From an uncultured Bacteroidales bacterium (GTDB taxonomy: Bacteria > Bacteroidota > Bacteroidia > Bacteroidales > UBA932), in assembly GCA_902488725.1 (NCBI GenBank), contig CABTXO010000068.1:1-7688 (forward strand): a stretch of 7,688 bases of DNA. The letters run 5' to 3'. A model generated the notes under the pieces. That model worked only from the letters and a program-made list of their open reading frames with translations. It did no database searches and was not told where the DNA came from. A program made the position numbers and the translations under genes. Positions 6,813-7,688 of this stretch are shown one piece after another; position 1 is the first letter of the stretch, and the number at the start of each line of letters is the position of its first letter.

Positions 6813-7688
6813 CTACCGATAGTGGGTGACGACGTCGGCCAGGTGCTTCACGAACTTGTCCAGCGAGGCCAGATCCAGACGCTCGCCCGGGGCATGGACA
6901 CCCCGCAGGGTCGGTCCGAAGGAGATCATGTCCAGATCGCCGAACTTCTCGGCGAAGAGGCCGCATTCCAGTCCGGCATGGATGGCCTTCACCTCCGGCT
7001 CCACGCCGAAGAGCTTCCTGTAGGAATCGAAGCAGACCTTGAGGATCGGAGAATCCATGTCCGGCTTCCAGCCCGGGTAGGCGAAGGCATGCTCCACCAC
7101 CGCGCCGGCCAGCTTGAAGTTCGCCTCCACCTTGCCGGCCATCATGTCCTTGGCCGAACTGACGGAGCTGCGCTGGCTGGTGACCACTTCCACTTCTCCG
7201 AGGTTCCGCATCCGGACCGAGGCCAGGTTGGTCGAGGTCTCCACAAGGCCGGGGATGTCCGGACTCATGGCCTCCACGCCGTGCGGGCAGGCGTACAGGG
7301 CGGTGATCAGCTTGCGGGCCACCCCGCTCTGGATCGGCTTCTCCGTGCAGCGGAAGGCCTCCGCCTCGAAGGTCACGCCGGGATCCGTCTTGGCATATTC
7401 CTGCCGCACCTGCGCGCCGAACGCCTGGAACCGCTCCATGATGCCCGGGATGTCCGGCACGGAGAGCTTGGCCTCGCAGTCGCGCGCGATGGCGTTGGGC
7501 TTGTTGCCGCCCTTCAGGACGATCAGCTGGAATTCGCGGCCGAGTTCCGAATAGAGGAAACGCGCCATCTGCTGGATGGCGTTCATGCGCCCCTTGTTGA
7601 TGTCGTCGCCGCTGTGGCCGCCCATGGCCCCGCCGATGCGGAGCTGGACCGTGTCGAAGTCCGCCCTGCGGTCCTCCGGCACGTAGCG
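6813..7688 (-). CDS. pepD: Aminoacyl-histidine dipeptidase (PepD, peptidase family M20C), 5' part outside the window
   Basis: A zinc-dependent cytosolic dipeptidase that cleaves Xaa-His and other dipeptides. The frame is open through the right edge, so only the C-terminal 291 codons are seen; the family is usually about 480 residues, so roughly 190 N-terminal residues and most metal ligands lie outside. A GTG at 7680-7682 is in frame but would cut the protein in half and is not the start. From residue 3 of the visible part (the GTG codon), the motifs and their offsets are GGHSGDDIN (21-29), the start of the lid/dimerisation region; GGNKPNAIARDCEA (58-71); and AIHAGLECGLF with SFGPTLRGVHAPGERL (233-269), whose His is the conserved C-terminal metal ligand. 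It ends in TAG at 6813-6815, 8 nt before rpe. The family call is strong; the exact substrate range is not readable. Confidence 0.93.
   Translation of the reverse strand, partial: RYVPEDRRADFDTVQLRIGGAMGGHSGDDINKGRMNAIQQMARFLYSELGREFQLIVLKGGNKPNAIARDCEAKLSVPDIPGIMERFQAFGAQVRQEYAKTDPGVTFEAEAFRCTEKPIQSGVARKLITALYACPHGVEAMSPDIPGLVETSTNLASVRMRNLGEVEVVTSQRSSVSSAKDMMAGKVEANFKLAGAVVEHAFAYPGWKPDMDSPILKVCFDSYRKLFGVEPEVKAIHAGLECGLFAEKFGDLDMISFGPTLRGVHAPGERLDLASLDKFVKHLADVVTHYR

Noticed and set aside
7680..7682. GTG as the start of a short pepD-like gene
   Set aside because: The frame continues open to the window edge and the protein would lack the N-terminal metal-binding half, so this is an internal valine codon of a gene cut by the window.

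Overview
The window reads as an ordinary, very gene-dense stretch of a GC-rich Bacteroidota chromosome, most likely order Bacteroidales. Three things suggest this: the gene order rsfS-ftsH-cdsA-psd with birA divergent from it, the short Bacteroidota-type phosphatidylserine decarboxylase, and TAnnTTTG-type -7 promoter boxes with no Shine-Dalgarno sequences in front of the starts. The taxonomic placement is inference from gene order and protein character, not from a marker search.

Layout. Positions 2-94 hold the last codons of an unidentified plus-strand gene entering from outside. From 5289 down to 45 runs a tightly packed minus-strand operon of five genes: rsfS (ribosome silencing factor), ftsH (membrane AAA+ zinc protease), cdsA (CDP-diacylglycerol synthase), psd (phosphatidylserine decarboxylase) and a CNNM/CBS/CorC-domain membrane protein. 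The junctions are an 8-nt overlap, a second 8-nt overlap, a 55-nt gap and a 4-nt gap. A 70-nt AT-rich divergent intergenic region (5290-5359) separates the operon from birA (biotin-protein ligase, plus strand, 5360-6118). Beyond a 32-nt convergent gap lie two minus-strand genes, rpe (ribulose-phosphate 3-epimerase) and the C-terminal 291 codons of a pepD-type aminoacyl-histidine dipeptidase that runs off the right edge. There is no gene-free stretch over 300 bases, and no RNA gene, mobile element, CRISPR array or convincing intrinsic terminator was found.

How the genes fit together. The operon joins ribosome dormancy (RsfS), envelope protein quality control (FtsH) and two steps towards phosphatidylethanolamine (CdsA makes CDP-diacylglycerol; PSD carries out the final decarboxylation). 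The intermediate step, phosphatidylserine synthase, is not in the window. The terminal CNNM-type protein is an integral-membrane putative ion transporter. BirA, RPE and PepD are housekeeping enzymes with no obvious functional tie to the operon.

I found no undescribed system. The points most worth a second look are two substitutions in signature motifs of RPE, the repeated 8-nt stop/start overlaps, the divergent promoter region with a 21-bp spaced heptamer repeat, and the convergent gene overlap at the left end.
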